Made by a program: the position numbers and the translations under genes. 64,000 nt of DNA, from positions 1-64,000 of the forward strand of contig JACRAF010000028.1 of the NCBI GenBank assembly GCA_016213505.1, written 5' to 3'. Origin of the DNA: Devosia nanyangense. Lineage in GTDB: Bacteria; Pseudomonadota; Alphaproteobacteria; Rhizobiales; Devosiaceae. Of this stretch, positions 16,311-25,179 are shown piece after piece (the stretch's first letter is position 1; the number at the start of each line of letters is the position of its first letter). Below the pieces are notes generated by a model that worked only from the letters and a program-made list of their open reading frames with translations, had not been told where the DNA came from and ran no database searches.

Positions 16311-16958
16311 ATGCCTGCTTTCATCCCCGATCTCGGCACCATCCTCGCCTTCGCCCTCGCCGCGGTGATCCTCGCCATCACCCCCGGCCCGGATATGGCG
16401 CTGCAGCTGAGCCGCACCGTCAACTACGGCCGCGGCGCCGGCCTTGCCGTGGGGTTTGGCGCGATGAGCGGGGTGGCGGTGCATACCACGCTGGTGGCGC
16501 TGGGGATTTCGGTGCTGATCATCGCCGCGCCCGCCCTGTTCCTGGCGCTGAAGATCGCCGGCGCGGGCTACCTGCTGTGGCTCGCCTACCAGGCGGTGGT
16601 GCATGGCGGGGGTCTCAAGATTTCGGCGGCGGCACCCAAGACGCCGACGCTCTGGCAGAGCTATCTGACCGGCGTCGGCATCAACCTGCTCAACCCCAAG
16701 GTGGTGCTGTTCTTCGTGACCTTCCTGCCGCAATTCGTCGACCGCGCCGACCCGAGCGCACCCGAAAAGCTGTTCTTCCTCGGCGCCGAGTTCATCGTCG
16801 TCTCGATTCCCCTGATGATCGCCACCGTCCTGCTCGCCGAACAGCTGACCCGGGTGCTGACGCGGACCAAATGGGTGCAGCGGGCGCTCAACTATTCCTT
16901 CGCGGCGGTGTTCACGACGTTTGCCGCGGTGATCCTCACCGCCCAGGCCCGGCACTGA
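16311..16958 (+). CDS. LysE/RhtB family amino-acid exporter
   Basis: 215-residue inner-membrane protein with six hydrophobic segments. It has the family signature AITPGPDMALQLSRTVNYGRGAG in the first loop (residues about 23-45) and GVGINLLNPKVVLFFVTFLPQF in the middle. Members export amino acids such as lysine, threonine or homoserine lactone; the substrate here cannot be predicted. The ATG at 16311 gives the normal N-terminus. rlmJ follows after 12 bases on the same strand, so the pair may be co-transcribed. Confidence 0.92.
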   Translation: MPAFIPDLGTILAFALAAVILAITPGPDMALQLSRTVNYGRGAGLAVGFGAMSGVAVHTTLVALGISVLIIAAPALFLALKIAGAGYLLWLAYQAVVHGGGLKISAAAPKTPTLWQSYLTGVGINLLNPKVVLFFVTFLPQFVDRADPSAPEKLFFLGAEFIVVSIPLMIATVLLAEQLTRVLTRTKWVQRALNYSFAAVFTTFAAVILTAQARH

Positions 16959-16970
16959 ATTGCGCCAAAT

Positions 16971-17819
16971 ATGAACTACCGCCACGCCTTCCACGCCGGG
17001 AACTTCGCCGATGTGATGAAGCACATCGTGCTCACCCGGCTGATCGAATATCTGAAGCTCAAGCCCGCCGCGTTCCGGGTGATCGACACCCACGCCGGCA
17101 TCGGCCGCTACGACTTCACCAGCGACGAGGCCAAGCGCTCGCCCGAATGGCAGGAGGGCATCCAGCGGCTCTTCAACAAGGGCCTGCCCGAGAAGGCAGC
17201 CGAGCTGATCCAGCCCTATGTCGAAGCGGTGCGCTCAGAGAACAAGGGCAACGCGCTCAGGGCCTATCCCGGCTCGCCGCTCCTGGCACGAAAGCTGTTC
17301 CGGCCGCAGGACCGGCTGTCGGCGCTGGAACTGCATCCTAAGGACGCCGAGGCGCTGAAGGCGGTGTTCGCCGGCGACATCCAGGCGCGGGTGACCGAGC
17401 TCGACGGCTGGCTGGCGCTCGGCGCCTATGTGCCGCCCAAGGAGCGGCGCGGCCTGGTGCTGGTCGATCCGCCGTTCGAGGAGGTGGGCGAGTTCACCCG
17501 GCTGGTCGAGGGGCTCGCCATCGCCCACAGGAAATGGGCGACCGGCATCTACGCGCTCTGGTATCCGCTCAAGGAGCCACGCGAAGTGAACGCCTTCGTC
17601 ACCGAGCTCAAGCGCACCGGGATACCAAAAATGCTGCGCGCCGAGCTGACCATCGCCGCCCCTGCGGTACCGACCCGGCTTTACGGCTCAGGGATGATCG
17701 TGGTCAACCCGCCGTTCACCCTCGAGGCCGAGTTGAACACCATTCTACCGGCGCTGGCAAAGCTGTTGGGCGAAGGCCGGGGCGGGCATCGGGTGGAGTG
17801 GATCAGAGGCGAGGGCTAA
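16971..17819 (+). CDS. rlmJ: 23S rRNA (adenine(2030)-N6)-methyltransferase RlmJ
   Basis: 282-residue SAM-dependent methyltransferase of the RlmJ (YhiR/ComJ) family. It begins MNYRHAFHAGNFADVMKH, the diagnostic N-terminus, then VIDTHAGIGRYD as the SAM-binding motif (residues about 40-51) and VLVDPPFEE as the DPPF/Y catalytic motif (about 163-171). Length is normal. Its stop overlaps by four bases the end of a converging small gene. It follows the LysE-type gene after 12 bases. Confidence 0.95.
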   Translation: MNYRHAFHAGNFADVMKHIVLTRLIEYLKLKPAAFRVIDTHAGIGRYDFTSDEAKRSPEWQEGIQRLFNKGLPEKAAELIQPYVEAVRSENKGNALRAYPGSPLLARKLFRPQDRLSALELHPKDAEALKAVFAGDIQARVTELDGWLALGAYVPPKERRGLVLVDPPFEEVGEFTRLVEGLAIAHRKWATGIYALWYPLKEPREVNAFVTELKRTGIPKMLRAELTIAAPAVPTRLYGSGMIVVNPPFTLEAELNTILPALAKLLGEGRGGHRVEWIRGEG

Positions 17820-18106
17820 TAGTCCATCGCGTCGGCCAGCTCGAGGCTGGTCAGCGACGGCGTATTGATCAGCCCGCGCTCCTGCGCGCCGACCCACATT
17901 TTCCTGAGCCTCTCGCCCATCTTCGCTGAAGCATCGGCCGTCTCGAATTCGAGTTCTATGACCACGTGATTGGGTGCGTCGCTGCGGCGATAGACGCGAT
18001 GCCGCCTGACGCCCGATTGCTTCCGCCCGAGGGGGTCGCTGTCAAAGCCTGCCGCGCGCCAGCGCTGATAGTCGGGAACCGTGTGCTCGATATGCAGGAC
18101 GTACAT
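17816..18106 (-). CDS. Small conserved protein, possible dimeric alpha/beta-barrel (ABM-like)
   Basis: 96-residue cytosolic protein. The N-terminal MYVLHIEHTVPDYQRW and the VVIELEFETADASAKMGERL segment have the strand-helix pattern of small dimeric alpha/beta-barrel domains (antibiotic-monooxygenase or Dabb-like). No catalytic motif is recognisable. The ATG at 18106 is preserved by a good GAGGAAGG ribosome binding site; 4 upstream codons from a GTG are less likely. It converges with and overlaps rlmJ by four bases. Function unknown. Confidence 0.7.
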   Translation of the reverse strand: MYVLHIEHTVPDYQRWRAAGFDSDPLGRKQSGVRRHRVYRRSDAPNHVVIELEFETADASAKMGERLRKMWVGAQERGLINTPSLTSLELADAMDY

Positions 18107-18181
18107 GCCTTCCTCCACCGATCAGGATCGCTCCGCGCCAAACTGGACACTCGGATCTTTTGAAGTCAAGCACGCGGCCCG

Positions 18182-18604
18182 CTACAGCCTGAACACATAA
18201 AACTGCATCGCCTCGTCCTCGATCGGTCGATAGCCGCGGTAGAGCGCATTGGCCGCATCGTTGTCCAACTCCGTGCCGAGCCAGGCTTCGGCGCAGCCGA
18301 GCTCCCGGCCCCACCGGAACAGCTCGTCGAGCATGGCGCGGGCGATCCCCTGCCGGCGATGCGTCGAGGCGGTGCCGACTTCATCGACATAGAGTTCGGT
18401 CGGCTTGTCGGGGTGGCGGTGGATGACGCCGGCGCACTGGCCGACGACGATCTCGCCCTCGAACGCCAGCACCATGAGGTGGCCGGGCGTGTTGAGATAG
18501 GCGCGCAGCCTCGGACCATCGATCGGCTCGTCGAACACGTCGGGCGCGATGTGGAAGAACGCCGGCTCGTCGCCGGGCTTCAAACGTCTGAGGGTGAAGG
18601 GCAT
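18182..18604 (-). CDS. GNAT family N-acetyltransferase
   Basis: 140-residue acetyltransferase of the Gcn5-related fold. Motif A is visible as VGTASTHRRQGIARAMLDELFRW (acetyl-CoA pyrophosphate loop RRQGIA), with the preceding strand ELYVDEV and a C-terminal NDAANALYRGYRPIE helix-strand. The start at 18604 is chosen because MPFTLRRLKPGDEP is the usual N-terminal strand; the frame is open 36 codons upstream without homology. The substrate is unknown. It is separated by about 90 bases from the HAD gene upstream on the same strand. Confidence 0.88.
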   Translation of the reverse strand: MPFTLRRLKPGDEPAFFHIAPDVFDEPIDGPRLRAYLNTPGHLMVLAFEGEIVVGQCAGVIHRHPDKPTELYVDEVGTASTHRRQGIARAMLDELFRWGRELGCAEAWLGTELDNDAANALYRGYRPIEDEAMQFYVFRL

Positions 18605-18695
18605 GGCGTGACTCCTCTGTAAGAAGGCGTCACCGAAAACTCGGATCAGACGTGCGGAGATCGCACCGCGCCGGACGCTGGCAGTGTAGCGCGCC

Positions 18696-19394
18696 TCAGG
18701 CGATCTCGGCAACCAGCGGCAGCAGGGCCGGCAGGTCGGCGATGCGCCGGAAGCGCGAGGTATCGGCCGGATCGTCGTCGTGGTCGAGGGCCCAGACGTG
18801 CTCGGACGGAATGTGCACGCCCCAGGCGCCGGCCGCCAGCGCCGGCACCACGTCGGCCCGCATCGAATTGCCGACCATCATGGCGCGACCGGCGCCGTGG
18901 CCGTGCCGGGCGAAGATGCGCTCATAGACCGGCGCGGTCTTGTCGGAGACGATCTCGACCGCGTCGAAATAGTCGCCCAGGCCCGAGGCGGCGAGCTTGC
19001 GCTCCTGGTCGAAGAGGTCGCCGCGGGTGATGAGGATCAGGGTGTGCGACGCGCTGAGCGCCGCGAGCGTCGTGCCGGCGCCGGGATAGGGCTCGACCGG
19101 ATGGGCCAGCATATCGCGGCCGGCGGCGAGGACGTCGGCGATGACCGTACCGGGCACGCGGCCGTCGGTGACATCGACCGCCGTCTCGATCATCGACAGC
19201 ATGAAGCCCTTCACGCCGAAGCCGTAGTGCTTGACGTTGCGCTTCTCCGCCGCGTGCAGGTGCTCGGTCAGATGATGCGGATCGGCATAGGGTTTCAGCA
19301 GCTCGACGAAGCGCGCCGTGGTCAGCTGGAAGAAGCGTTCGTGGTGCCACAGCGTATCGTCGGCATCGAACCCGATGGCCGACAGTTCAGGCAC
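18696..19394 (-). CDS. HAD family hydrolase
   Basis: 232-residue haloacid dehalogenase-type phosphohydrolase. Motif I is GFDADDTLW (residues about 8-16, nucleophile Asp and acid/base Asp), motif II lies in LILITRGD, motif III is the Lys of SDKT, and motif IV is near [15 protein letters not shown]. The helical cap (about 20-95) is of the C1 type. Its start overlaps the end of rlmN by eight bases, so the two are translationally coupled. The substrate, probably a small phosphate ester, cannot be predicted. Confidence 0.9.
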   Translation of the reverse strand: MPELSAIGFDADDTLWHHERFFQLTTARFVELLKPYADPHHLTEHLHAAEKRNVKHYGFGVKGFMLSMIETAVDVTDGRVPGTVIADVLAAGRDMLAHPVEPYPGAGTTLAALSASHTLILITRGDLFDQERKLAASGLGDYFDAVEIVSDKTAPVYERIFARHGHGAGRAMMVGNSMRADVVPALAAGAWGVHIPSEHVWALDHDDDPADTSRFRRIADLPALLPLVAEIA

Positions 19395-20619
19395 CGGTCA
19401 GCGCCTCGCGGTCGCGCTTCTTCAGCCGCTCGGTTTCGCTCTTCAACTGCCCGCAGGCGGCGAAGATGTCGCGGCCGCGCGGGGTGCGGACGGGTGAGGC
19501 GTAGCCGGCCTTGTTGACGATGTCGGCGAAGCGCTCGATCCGCGCCGACGAGGAGCAATCGTAATTGGTCCCCGGCCACGGGTTGAACGGGATCAGATTG
19601 ATCTTGGCCGGAATGCCGCTCAACAGCCGCACCAGTTCGCGCGCATCGGCATCGGAATCGTTGATATCCTTGAGCATCACATATTCGAAGGTGACGCGGC
19701 GCGCATTGCTGAGCCCGGGATAGTCGCGGCAGGCCTGAATCAGCTCTTTGAGCGGATATTTCTTGTTGATCGGCACGAGCATGTCGCGCAAATCGTCGCG
19801 CACCGCATGGAGCGAAATGGCGAGCATCACCCCGATCTCGCGGCCGGCCGGCTCGATGAACGGCACGACCCCCGAGGTCGAGAGCGTAATGCGCCGCTTG
19901 CTGAGCGAGATGCCGTCTTCCGCCGAGGCGATCAGAAGGGCGTTCTTGACGTTGTCGTAGTTGTAGAGCGGCTCGCCCATGCCCATCATCACCACATTGG
20001 TGATGGCGCGGCTGTCGCCCTCGCTGCCGCCCGAGCCGCGCGGCGCCGGCACCAGCCCGCCATCGTCGGGGCGGACGCCGCCGGGGAAATCGCCCAGCCG
20101 CTCGCGCGCCATCAGCACCTGGCCGAGGATCTCGCCGGCCGTGAGGTTGCGCACCAGCGTCTGCGTGCCGGTGTGGCAGAACGAGCAGGTGAGGGTGCAG
20201 CCGACCTGGGACGAGACGCACAGTGTGCCGCGGTCGGATTCGGGGATGTAGACCGTCTCGATCTCGACCGGCGGCAGGTTCGGGTTCTTGGGGTCGCGGA
20301 AGCGGAACAGCCATTTGCGCGTGCCGTCGACCGAGATCTGCTCGGAGACGATCTCGGGCCGGTCGAGCAGGAAATTGTCCGCGAGGGTCTGCCGGAACCC
20401 CTTCTGGATGTTGCTCATCCGCTCGAAATCGGTGACGCCGTTGACGTAGATCCAGTTCCACAGCTGGCTGGCGCGCATCCTGGCTTCGCGCTCGTTGAGC
20501 CCGATGGCGCCCAGCGCGGCGCGCATCTCGGGCTTGGACAACCCGACCAGCGACGCGCGGCGCGGCGCCGTGGGGCGCAGGGCGTTGCTCGCATGGTCGA
20601 GATTGAGGGCGATGGTCAT
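19387..20619 (-). CDS. rlmN: Dual-specificity RNA methyltransferase RlmN
   Basis: 410-residue radical SAM enzyme that methylates C2 of A2503 in 23S rRNA and A37 of some tRNAs. The Fe-S motif CTLTCSFC (CxxxCxxC) is preceded by SQVGC, and [28 protein letters not shown] and LIPFNPWPG follow as in RlmN. The C-terminal catalytic cysteine lies in FAACGQL. The long insert with [16 protein letters not shown] is an alphaproteobacterial feature. Start ATG 20619. It is upstream of, and coupled to, the HAD hydrolase gene. Confidence 0.97.
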   Translation of the reverse strand: MTIALNLDHASNALRPTAPRRASLVGLSKPEMRAALGAIGLNEREARMRASQLWNWIYVNGVTDFERMSNIQKGFRQTLADNFLLDRPEIVSEQISVDGTRKWLFRFRDPKNPNLPPVEIETVYIPESDRGTLCVSSQVGCTLTCSFCHTGTQTLVRNLTAGEILGQVLMARERLGDFPGGVRPDDGGLVPAPRGSGGSEGDSRAITNVVMMGMGEPLYNYDNVKNALLIASAEDGISLSKRRITLSTSGVVPFIEPAGREIGVMLAISLHAVRDDLRDMLVPINKKYPLKELIQACRDYPGLSNARRVTFEYVMLKDINDSDADARELVRLLSGIPAKINLIPFNPWPGTNYDCSSSARIERFADIVNKAGYASPVRTPRGRDIFAACGQLKSETERLKKRDREALTGA

Positions 20620-20731
20620 GGCGGTCCGGGTTTTGGGCGGCGCGCTGTAACATAGTGCATCGGGCGGCGCAAAGAAGGGGCTCGGGGCGCGGCCCTCTCC
20701 TGCGAAGCGGGGGAGGAACCCCGACCGAGAG

Positions 20732-21241
20732 CTAGCAGCCGCCGATCGCCCGGCTCGCGGCGGTCGCGCCGCTCAGCGAAAACGTCTCGGTGACGAGGAT
20801 GCCCTTGTCGGTGGTGCCCTCGATGACGAGGCTGGTGCCGGCCCTGAGCGCGCCGGCGAGATTGTCGTTCTGGCTGGCGTCGAGCAGCCAGGCCGCGTCC
20901 TTCTGGGTGAACAGGTCGAAGCTCTTGCCGCCGATAGTCAGCGTTGCCGGCTGGTCGGGGGCGAACTCGAAGCCGGCGACCAGATTGAGCTCGTTGGAGA
21001 CGTTCTCGGACGGGCGGTGGGTCAGATAGAGATAGGCTTGCGTGTAGCCGTCGGGCGACGGCGTCACCTCGGCCGGCTTGCTCATTGCAAAGCACACCGC
21101 ACCGGCGCCCTCGGAGGCCGAATAGGACGACCAGTCGCGGAACTGGCCGATGAGCTGCACCGATTGCGCCGACGCCGCGCCGGTAAGGGCGGTCATCGCA
21201 GCGAAGGCAATGCACAGGACTAAGGCAATACGGGCGAGCAT
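20732..21241 (-). CDS. IalB-like secreted protein
   Basis: 169-residue exported protein. Residues 1-26 form a signal peptide ending ASAQ. The mature part resembles invasion-associated locus B (IalB) proteins: FRDWSSY near the start, an AVCFAMSKP segment, [13 protein letters not shown] and a KGTL-like C-terminal half with a cysteine at the very end (GGC). IalB proteins are widespread periplasmic proteins in Hyphomicrobiales, and the invasion role known in Bartonella should not be assumed here. The ATG at 21241 starts the signal peptide. A paralogue lies directly upstream. Confidence 0.85.
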   Translation of the reverse strand: MLARIALVLCIAFAAMTALTGAASAQSVQLIGQFRDWSSYSASEGAGAVCFAMSKPAEVTPSPDGYTQAYLYLTHRPSENVSNELNLVAGFEFAPDQPATLTIGGKSFDLFTQKDAAWLLDASQNDNLAGALRAGTSLVIEGTTDKGILVTETFSLSGATAASRAIGGC

Positions 21242-21308
21242 GAAGCCCTCGGGGGGAACGATGCGGGGACGGGCCGGCCTCAACGGATGAGCCCGGCCGA
21301 TGTTCCGC

Positions 21309-21947
21309 TTATGGGCAGGCCTTGTCGATGGCGGCCATCGCCGCGGTGACGCCGGCCAGCGAATAGGTGTCGGTGGTCTTGGTGCCCTTGGCGGAGGTGC
21401 CGTGCACCACCAGCTTGGTGCCGCCCTTGAGCGCCGTCACGAACGTGCCCTCGTCGTCGACGCTGGCGAGCCAGGCCGCTTCCGAATCCTTGATCTGGGT
21501 GGCCGGATCGTCCACCACCGATTTCATCGGGTAGGATTTGCCGTCGATGTCGGCGGTGTGAAAGAAGCTGTCCGAGGTCGGCTGCATCGGGTAGCCGACG
21601 AGCGTCTGCACCTCGTTGCGAACTCTCCTGAACTCGACCTTGCCGCTGGCGTCCTTGGCGGGCGTACCGTCGGCATTGACCGCCGGCGCCTTGTCGCGGT
21701 GGATGACGAGGAAATGCGCCGGGTCGCGGTTGATCGGCTTGCCGTTGACCTCCTTGGGCTCCATCGTATCGGGCGCCGCCGAGATGAAGCAGATGGTGCC
21801 GTACTCGTCGGCCCCCTTCCAGGCGGTCCAGGCCTTGAAGGTGCCGAGGTCCTGCGGGCCCGCCTGCGCCAGCACCGGAGCGGCGGCACAGAAAACCAGG
21901 GCAGTCGCCATCAAGCCGGTCAGAGCCCGGCGCCGCATCGAAGTCAT
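21309..21947 (-). CDS. IalB-like secreted protein, paralogue
   Basis: 212-residue exported protein with a signal peptide ending PVLAQAG (about residue 28). The mature region matches the neighbouring IalB-like protein: FKAWTAWKGADEYGTICFIS, FLVIHRDK and DSEAAWLASVDDEGTFVTALKGGTKLVVHGTSAKG, with a terminal Cys (DKACP). Compared with its neighbour it has an insertion of about 40 residues (residues about 70-115). Start ATG 21947 or 21938. The two genes are 67 bases apart on the same strand and probably arose by tandem duplication. Confidence 0.83.
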   Translation of the reverse strand: MTSMRRRALTGLMATALVFCAAAPVLAQAGPQDLGTFKAWTAWKGADEYGTICFISAAPDTMEPKEVNGKPINRDPAHFLVIHRDKAPAVNADGTPAKDASGKVEFRRVRNEVQTLVGYPMQPTSDSFFHTADIDGKSYPMKSVVDDPATQIKDSEAAWLASVDDEGTFVTALKGGTKLVVHGTSAKGTKTTDTYSLAGVTAAMAAIDKACP

Positions 21948-22166
21948 GTCCTCAGTACCCCTGAACAAGAAGCAGCCTCTCGGGCGGTTTGCCTGCCAAC
22001 CTGACACGGTATGGTTACCAAGCTCTCAAAGCCCCGGGGCGCGATTGAATGACCGGCACCATTAGCGGCAATCTTGTCGGTAATTTGACGCAGGATTTCC
22101 GGGGGTTTTGTGATGCCCCCGGTATGGTTAACACTATTCTAACGCGGCAGCGTTTCGCGGGGGGCC

Positions 22167-22706
22167 TCAGGCAGCGAGCGGGTAGCTCTGCTCGACCAGA
22201 TACGGCCCGCCCCCGACCGAGGCCTTCGACGAGAACAGCACGAACCGCCCGACGGTGAACTCCAGCGGCACGAAGTGCCCGGCCTGGTGGATGAAATCGG
22301 CGACCTCGAGCGCCGAGGCGCCGCGCAACCGCGCCAGCGACACATGCGGCACGAATTTGCGCGCTTCGGGGTCGAGCCCGGCACGCCTGAGCACCCGCTC
22401 GTGAGCCGATTGCAGCCGCTGCAGCGCCTCGCTGGCTTCGACCCCGGCGTAGAGCGCCCGCGGATTGTCGCCGCCGAACGCCCCCAGATGCGAGAGCCGG
22501 ATCCGGAAGCCGTCGGAATGGCTGAGCCGGTCGAGCTCGTAGCTGACCTCGTTGGCGGTGCGGTTGTCGACGTCGCCGATGAAACGCAGCGTGATGTGGT
22601 AGTTTTCGGGATCGATCCAACGGGCGCCGGAGAGGCCGCCACGTTTGAACGAAAGGGCAGACTGAATGTCGTAGGGGATTTCGAGGCCGGTAAAGAGCCT
22701 GGGCAA
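22167..22706 (-). CDS. thpR: RNA 2',3'-cyclic phosphodiesterase ThpR
   Basis: About 179-residue member of the 2H phosphoesterase superfamily (LigT/ThpR), which hydrolyses 2',3'-cyclic phosphate RNA ends. Both HxT/S motifs are present: HITLRF (about residue 37) and HVSLAR (about 123). I prefer the TTG at 22706, since it gives the canonical PRLFTGLEIP N-terminus and has AAGGAG 9 bases upstream; an ATG at 22754 would add 16 non-homologous residues. It is a single gene on the minus strand with a GC hairpin some 50 bases past the stop. Confidence 0.92.
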   Translation of the reverse strand: MPRLFTGLEIPYDIQSALSFKRGGLSGARWIDPENYHITLRFIGDVDNRTANEVSYELDRLSHSDGFRIRLSHLGAFGGDNPRALYAGVEASEALQRLQSAHERVLRRAGLDPEARKFVPHVSLARLRGASALEVADFIHQAGHFVPLEFTVGRFVLFSSKASVGGGPYLVEQSYPLAA

Positions 22707-22933
22707 CGAACCCGTCTCCTTCACACTCACGCGATTCGCCAATGACCCTAGCATAGCGAGTCATTGCCGCAAGTCCGTGACAGCCGCCAGGCCGAAGCGG
22801 GCTAAGCCCTTGGCCGGCAAAGGTTACACTTTGTTAAGGCGGGCACGGGCCTTGTTTTCGCCGCCCCCCGCGTCCATATTCATCGCTAAAGCCCCGCGTC
22901 GCGGGACTTGTCCGACCTCAAGGGGAACTGACC

Positions 22934-23686
22934 ATGGCTGAATTCGACCGTCCGTCCGTTGCCGCGCGGCCAGCAACCGCCGCGGTCATCGACCAAGGCC
23001 TGCGGAGCTACATGCTCCGGGTCTACAACTACATGGGCCTCGGGCTCGTGGTGACCGGCCTCGTCGCCTATTTCACCTACACCGCGTCCTTCGTCGAGCA
23101 GGGCGGCCAGATCGTCGGCATGACGAGCCTGGGCGCGGCGCTCTTCAACAGCCCGCTGCAGTGGGTGATCATGCTCGCCCCGCTGGCGTTCGTCCTGGTG
23201 CTGAGCTTCGGCATCACCAAGCTGAGCGTGCCGGTAACCCAGATCCTGTTCTGGGCCTTCGCCGCGGTGATGGGCCTGTCGCTGAGCTCGATCTTTGCCG
23301 TCTACACCGGCGGCTCGATCGCAAAAGTGTTCTTCATCTCCGCCGGCACGTTCGGCGCCATGAGCCTTTACGGCTACACCACCAAGCGCGACCTGACCCA
23401 GTTCGGCTCGTTCCTGATTATGGGCCTCTTCGGCCTGATCATCGCCTCGATCGCCAACATCTTCTTCAACTCGGGCCCGCTCGGCTTCGCCATCTCGATC
23501 CTCGGCGTCCTCATCTTCGTCGGCCTGACCGCCTGGGACACCCAGAGGATCAAGGAAAGCTACAATGTCGGCTTCGGCGCCGACGTGCTGGCCAAGGGCG
23601 CCATCATGGGCGCGCTCAGCCTCTATCTCGACTTCATCAACCTGTTCCTGATGCTGCTCCGCCTGTTCGGCAACCAGCGCAGCTAG
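22934..23686 (+). CDS. Bax inhibitor-1/YccA family membrane protein
   Basis: 250-residue protein with about seven hydrophobic segments starting near residue 30. It has the family's long aliphatic stretches and the conserved C-terminal acidic residue region LDFINLFLMLLRLFG. Bacterial BI-1 proteins are pH-gated calcium leak channels or interact with the FtsH system (family knowledge). The N-terminal AVIDQGLRSYMLRVYNYM is typical of alphaproteobacterial members. Start ATG 22934 follows a GGGGAA ribosome binding site. Downstream are a 55-bp palindromic element and a strong terminator. Confidence 0.93.
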   Translation: MAEFDRPSVAARPATAAVIDQGLRSYMLRVYNYMGLGLVVTGLVAYFTYTASFVEQGGQIVGMTSLGAALFNSPLQWVIMLAPLAFVLVLSFGITKLSVPVTQILFWAFAAVMGLSLSSIFAVYTGGSIAKVFFISAGTFGAMSLYGYTTKRDLTQFGSFLIMGLFGLIIASIANIFFNSGPLGFAISILGVLIFVGLTAWDTQRIKESYNVGFGADVLAKGAIMGALSLYLDFINLFLMLLRLFGNQRS

Positions 23687-23690
23687 GCCG

Positions 23691-23745
23691 GGAGCGCGCC
23701 CAGGAAAAGTGGATACCGGTTTTCCGGTTCGGGCGCGCAACCACT
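23691..23745. repeat. 55-bp rhizobial-type palindromic element, copy 2
   Basis: Begins five bases after the stop of the BI-1 gene. It shares GGAGCGCG, CAGGAAAAGTG, TTTTCCGGTTCG, CGCGC and CCACT with 16183-16237. Positions that differ in the outer stem differ as pairs (CC with GG instead of TT with AA). Confidence 0.75.
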
Positions 23746-23773
23746 AGCAGATATCAGGCCAATCGGCTTAATT

Positions 23774-23810
23774 GGGGCCGCGATCCGGAAGGGTCGCGGC
23801 CCCTTCCTTT
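23774..23810 (+). terminator. Intrinsic terminator after the BI-1 gene
   Basis: Ten-base perfect stem GGGGCCGCGA/TCGCGGCCCC (23774-23783 with 23794-23803) and a TTCCTTT tail. It ends just before the ribosome binding region of the following acetyltransferase gene. Confidence 0.75.
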
Positions 23811-23821
23811 GCGAGCGTCAG

Positions 23822-24319
23822 ATGTCCGCCATCAGCTTCCGCAAATTCACCTGGTCCGACGTGCCGGCGATCACCACGATCTACGGTCACTACGTCAAGG
23901 AGACGGTGATCACCTTCGAGACCGAGGCGCCGAGCGAGGCGGCGATGGCCGAGCGCTTCGGCAGGATGCTCGATCTCGGCCACCCGGTGTTGATCGCCGA
24001 GGACGAGGGCAAGGTCGTCGGCTACGCCTACGCCTCGTTCTACCGGCCGCGCGCCGCCTACCGCTTCACCTGCGAGGATTCGATCTACTTGGCGCCCGAT
24101 GCCGTCGGCCGGGGCATCGGCGGCGTGCTGCTCGTGCGGCTGCTCGAGGAGTGCAAGCTGGCCGGCTTCCGCCAGATGCTGGCGGTGATCACCGCCGAGC
24201 GCGCCAACTCCATCCGGCTGCACGAACGGCACGGCTTCCGCATGATCGGGAAGTACGAGGCACTGGGGTTCAAGTTCGACCGCTGGCTCGACATCGTCCA
24301 CATGCAGCGGGCGGTGTGA
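23822..24319 (+). CDS. GNAT acetyltransferase, phosphinothricin/methionine-sulfone type
   Basis: 165-residue acetyltransferase of the Pat/YncA subgroup, which acetylates phosphinothricin, methionine sulfone or methionine sulfoximine. Diagnostic stretches are DVPAITTIYGHYVKETVITFE at the N-terminus, YAYASFYRPRAAYRFTCEDSIYL, the acetyl-CoA loop GRGIGGVLL (residues about 98-106) and ANSIRLHERHGF. Length is normal. Its stop overlaps the ATG of the next gene by one base (TGATG). The physiological substrate is not established. Confidence 0.92.
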   Translation: MSAISFRKFTWSDVPAITTIYGHYVKETVITFETEAPSEAAMAERFGRMLDLGHPVLIAEDEGKVVGYAYASFYRPRAAYRFTCEDSIYLAPDAVGRGIGGVLLVRLLEECKLAGFRQMLAVITAERANSIRLHERHGFRMIGKYEALGFKFDRWLDIVHMQRAV

Positions 24320-24597
24320 TGGACGCGGTCGGATACATCGTCAACGGCCTCATCAGCCCGATCACCTGGGTCCCCGCCTTCGCCTTGGCGCTCGGGCTTC
24401 GCGCCCAGCCCTGGTACATCCGCATCGTCGCCGCTGCCTGCGCGACGCTCGTGGTGGGCATTGGCTTTGTCCTGTTCGTGACGCCGGGCAACCCCGGCAA
24501 TTTGTGGGTTCTCGTGTGCTCGGTCCTTGCCGCGATGATCTGGTCGGCCGTCGCCTCGCTGGTGGTCTTCGGCAACTGGTCCAATTCGCGCGATTAA
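24319..24597 (+). CDS. Small membrane protein of unknown function
   Basis: 92 residues with three hydrophobic segments (about 14-30, 33-52 and 62-84) joined by short polar loops containing RAQPWYIR and TPGNPGNLW. I do not recognise a family. The start at 24319 overlaps the stop of the acetyltransferase gene by one base, so translation is coupled. Codon use matches the neighbours. Confidence 0.75.
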   Translation: MDAVGYIVNGLISPITWVPAFALALGLRAQPWYIRIVAAACATLVVGIGFVLFVTPGNPGNLWVLVCSVLAAMIWSAVASLVVFGNWSNSRD

Positions 24598-24671
24598 TCG
24601 GCAGCGGCCAGCTTACTCGTCGGATGGGCTCATCGCCTCGGCATCGTCGGGCGTCGCCGCCCGGACGAGGA

Positions 24672-25046
24672 TCACCTGACCACCGTCAGCTCCAGCACCC
24701 TCAGCACATTGTCCAGCTCGTGGCCGCGCTTCAGGACCCGGCCGTCCTCGATGGTGACCATGTACTGGCCCTGCCGGGCGCGCAGTTTGGGGTTCTTCTC
24801 GATCACGTAGAGCGGCCGCTCCGAGGCGTGCCTGAACACCGAGAACAGCGCCCGATCCTTGAGGAAATCCATGGCGTAATCGCGCCACTCGCCGGCGGCG
24901 ACCTTGCGGCCATAGAGATTGAGTATGGTGTTGAGTTCGCGCCGGTCGAAAGCCACGAAGGGTTTCTGCCGCGGCGGCTGCGGCCCGGAGGGGGTGAGAA
25001 GATCGTAGAGCTCTGCGGAACGCTGCGCTGGTTCGGCCTCGGCCAT
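24672..25046 (-). CDS. DUF2794 domain protein
   Basis: 124-residue soluble protein of DUF2794, a family largely confined to alphaproteobacteria. Conserved stretches are VAFDRRELNTILNLYGRKVAAGEWRDYA (residues about 30-58), SVFRHASERPLYVIEKNPKLR and GQYMVTIEDGRVLKRG. No catalytic motif is known and the function is not defined. Start ATG 25046. It stands alone; a structured + strand transcript candidate begins about 130 bases upstream on the other strand. Confidence 0.9.
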   Translation of the reverse strand: MAEAEPAQRSAELYDLLTPSGPQPPRQKPFVAFDRRELNTILNLYGRKVAAGEWRDYAMDFLKDRALFSVFRHASERPLYVIEKNPKLRARQGQYMVTIEDGRVLKRGHELDNVLRVLELTVVR

Positions 25047-25179
25047 CAGACATCCCTTGTGACGACTTGGTCATGATTGCGGGAAACGCTGCGTCGCGCA
25101 AGCGGCGGCGGGCCGATGGCGCGCCGGGCCGTTAATCAAATTTCCCATTTTGGTCACATTCTGTCCGCGCTTCAGCCCG

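Noticed and set aside
22081..22133. CCGGGGG/CCCCCGG hairpin downstream of thpR as an intrinsic terminator
   Set aside because: No T tract follows on the thpR strand; it may be a terminator in part but is too weak to call.
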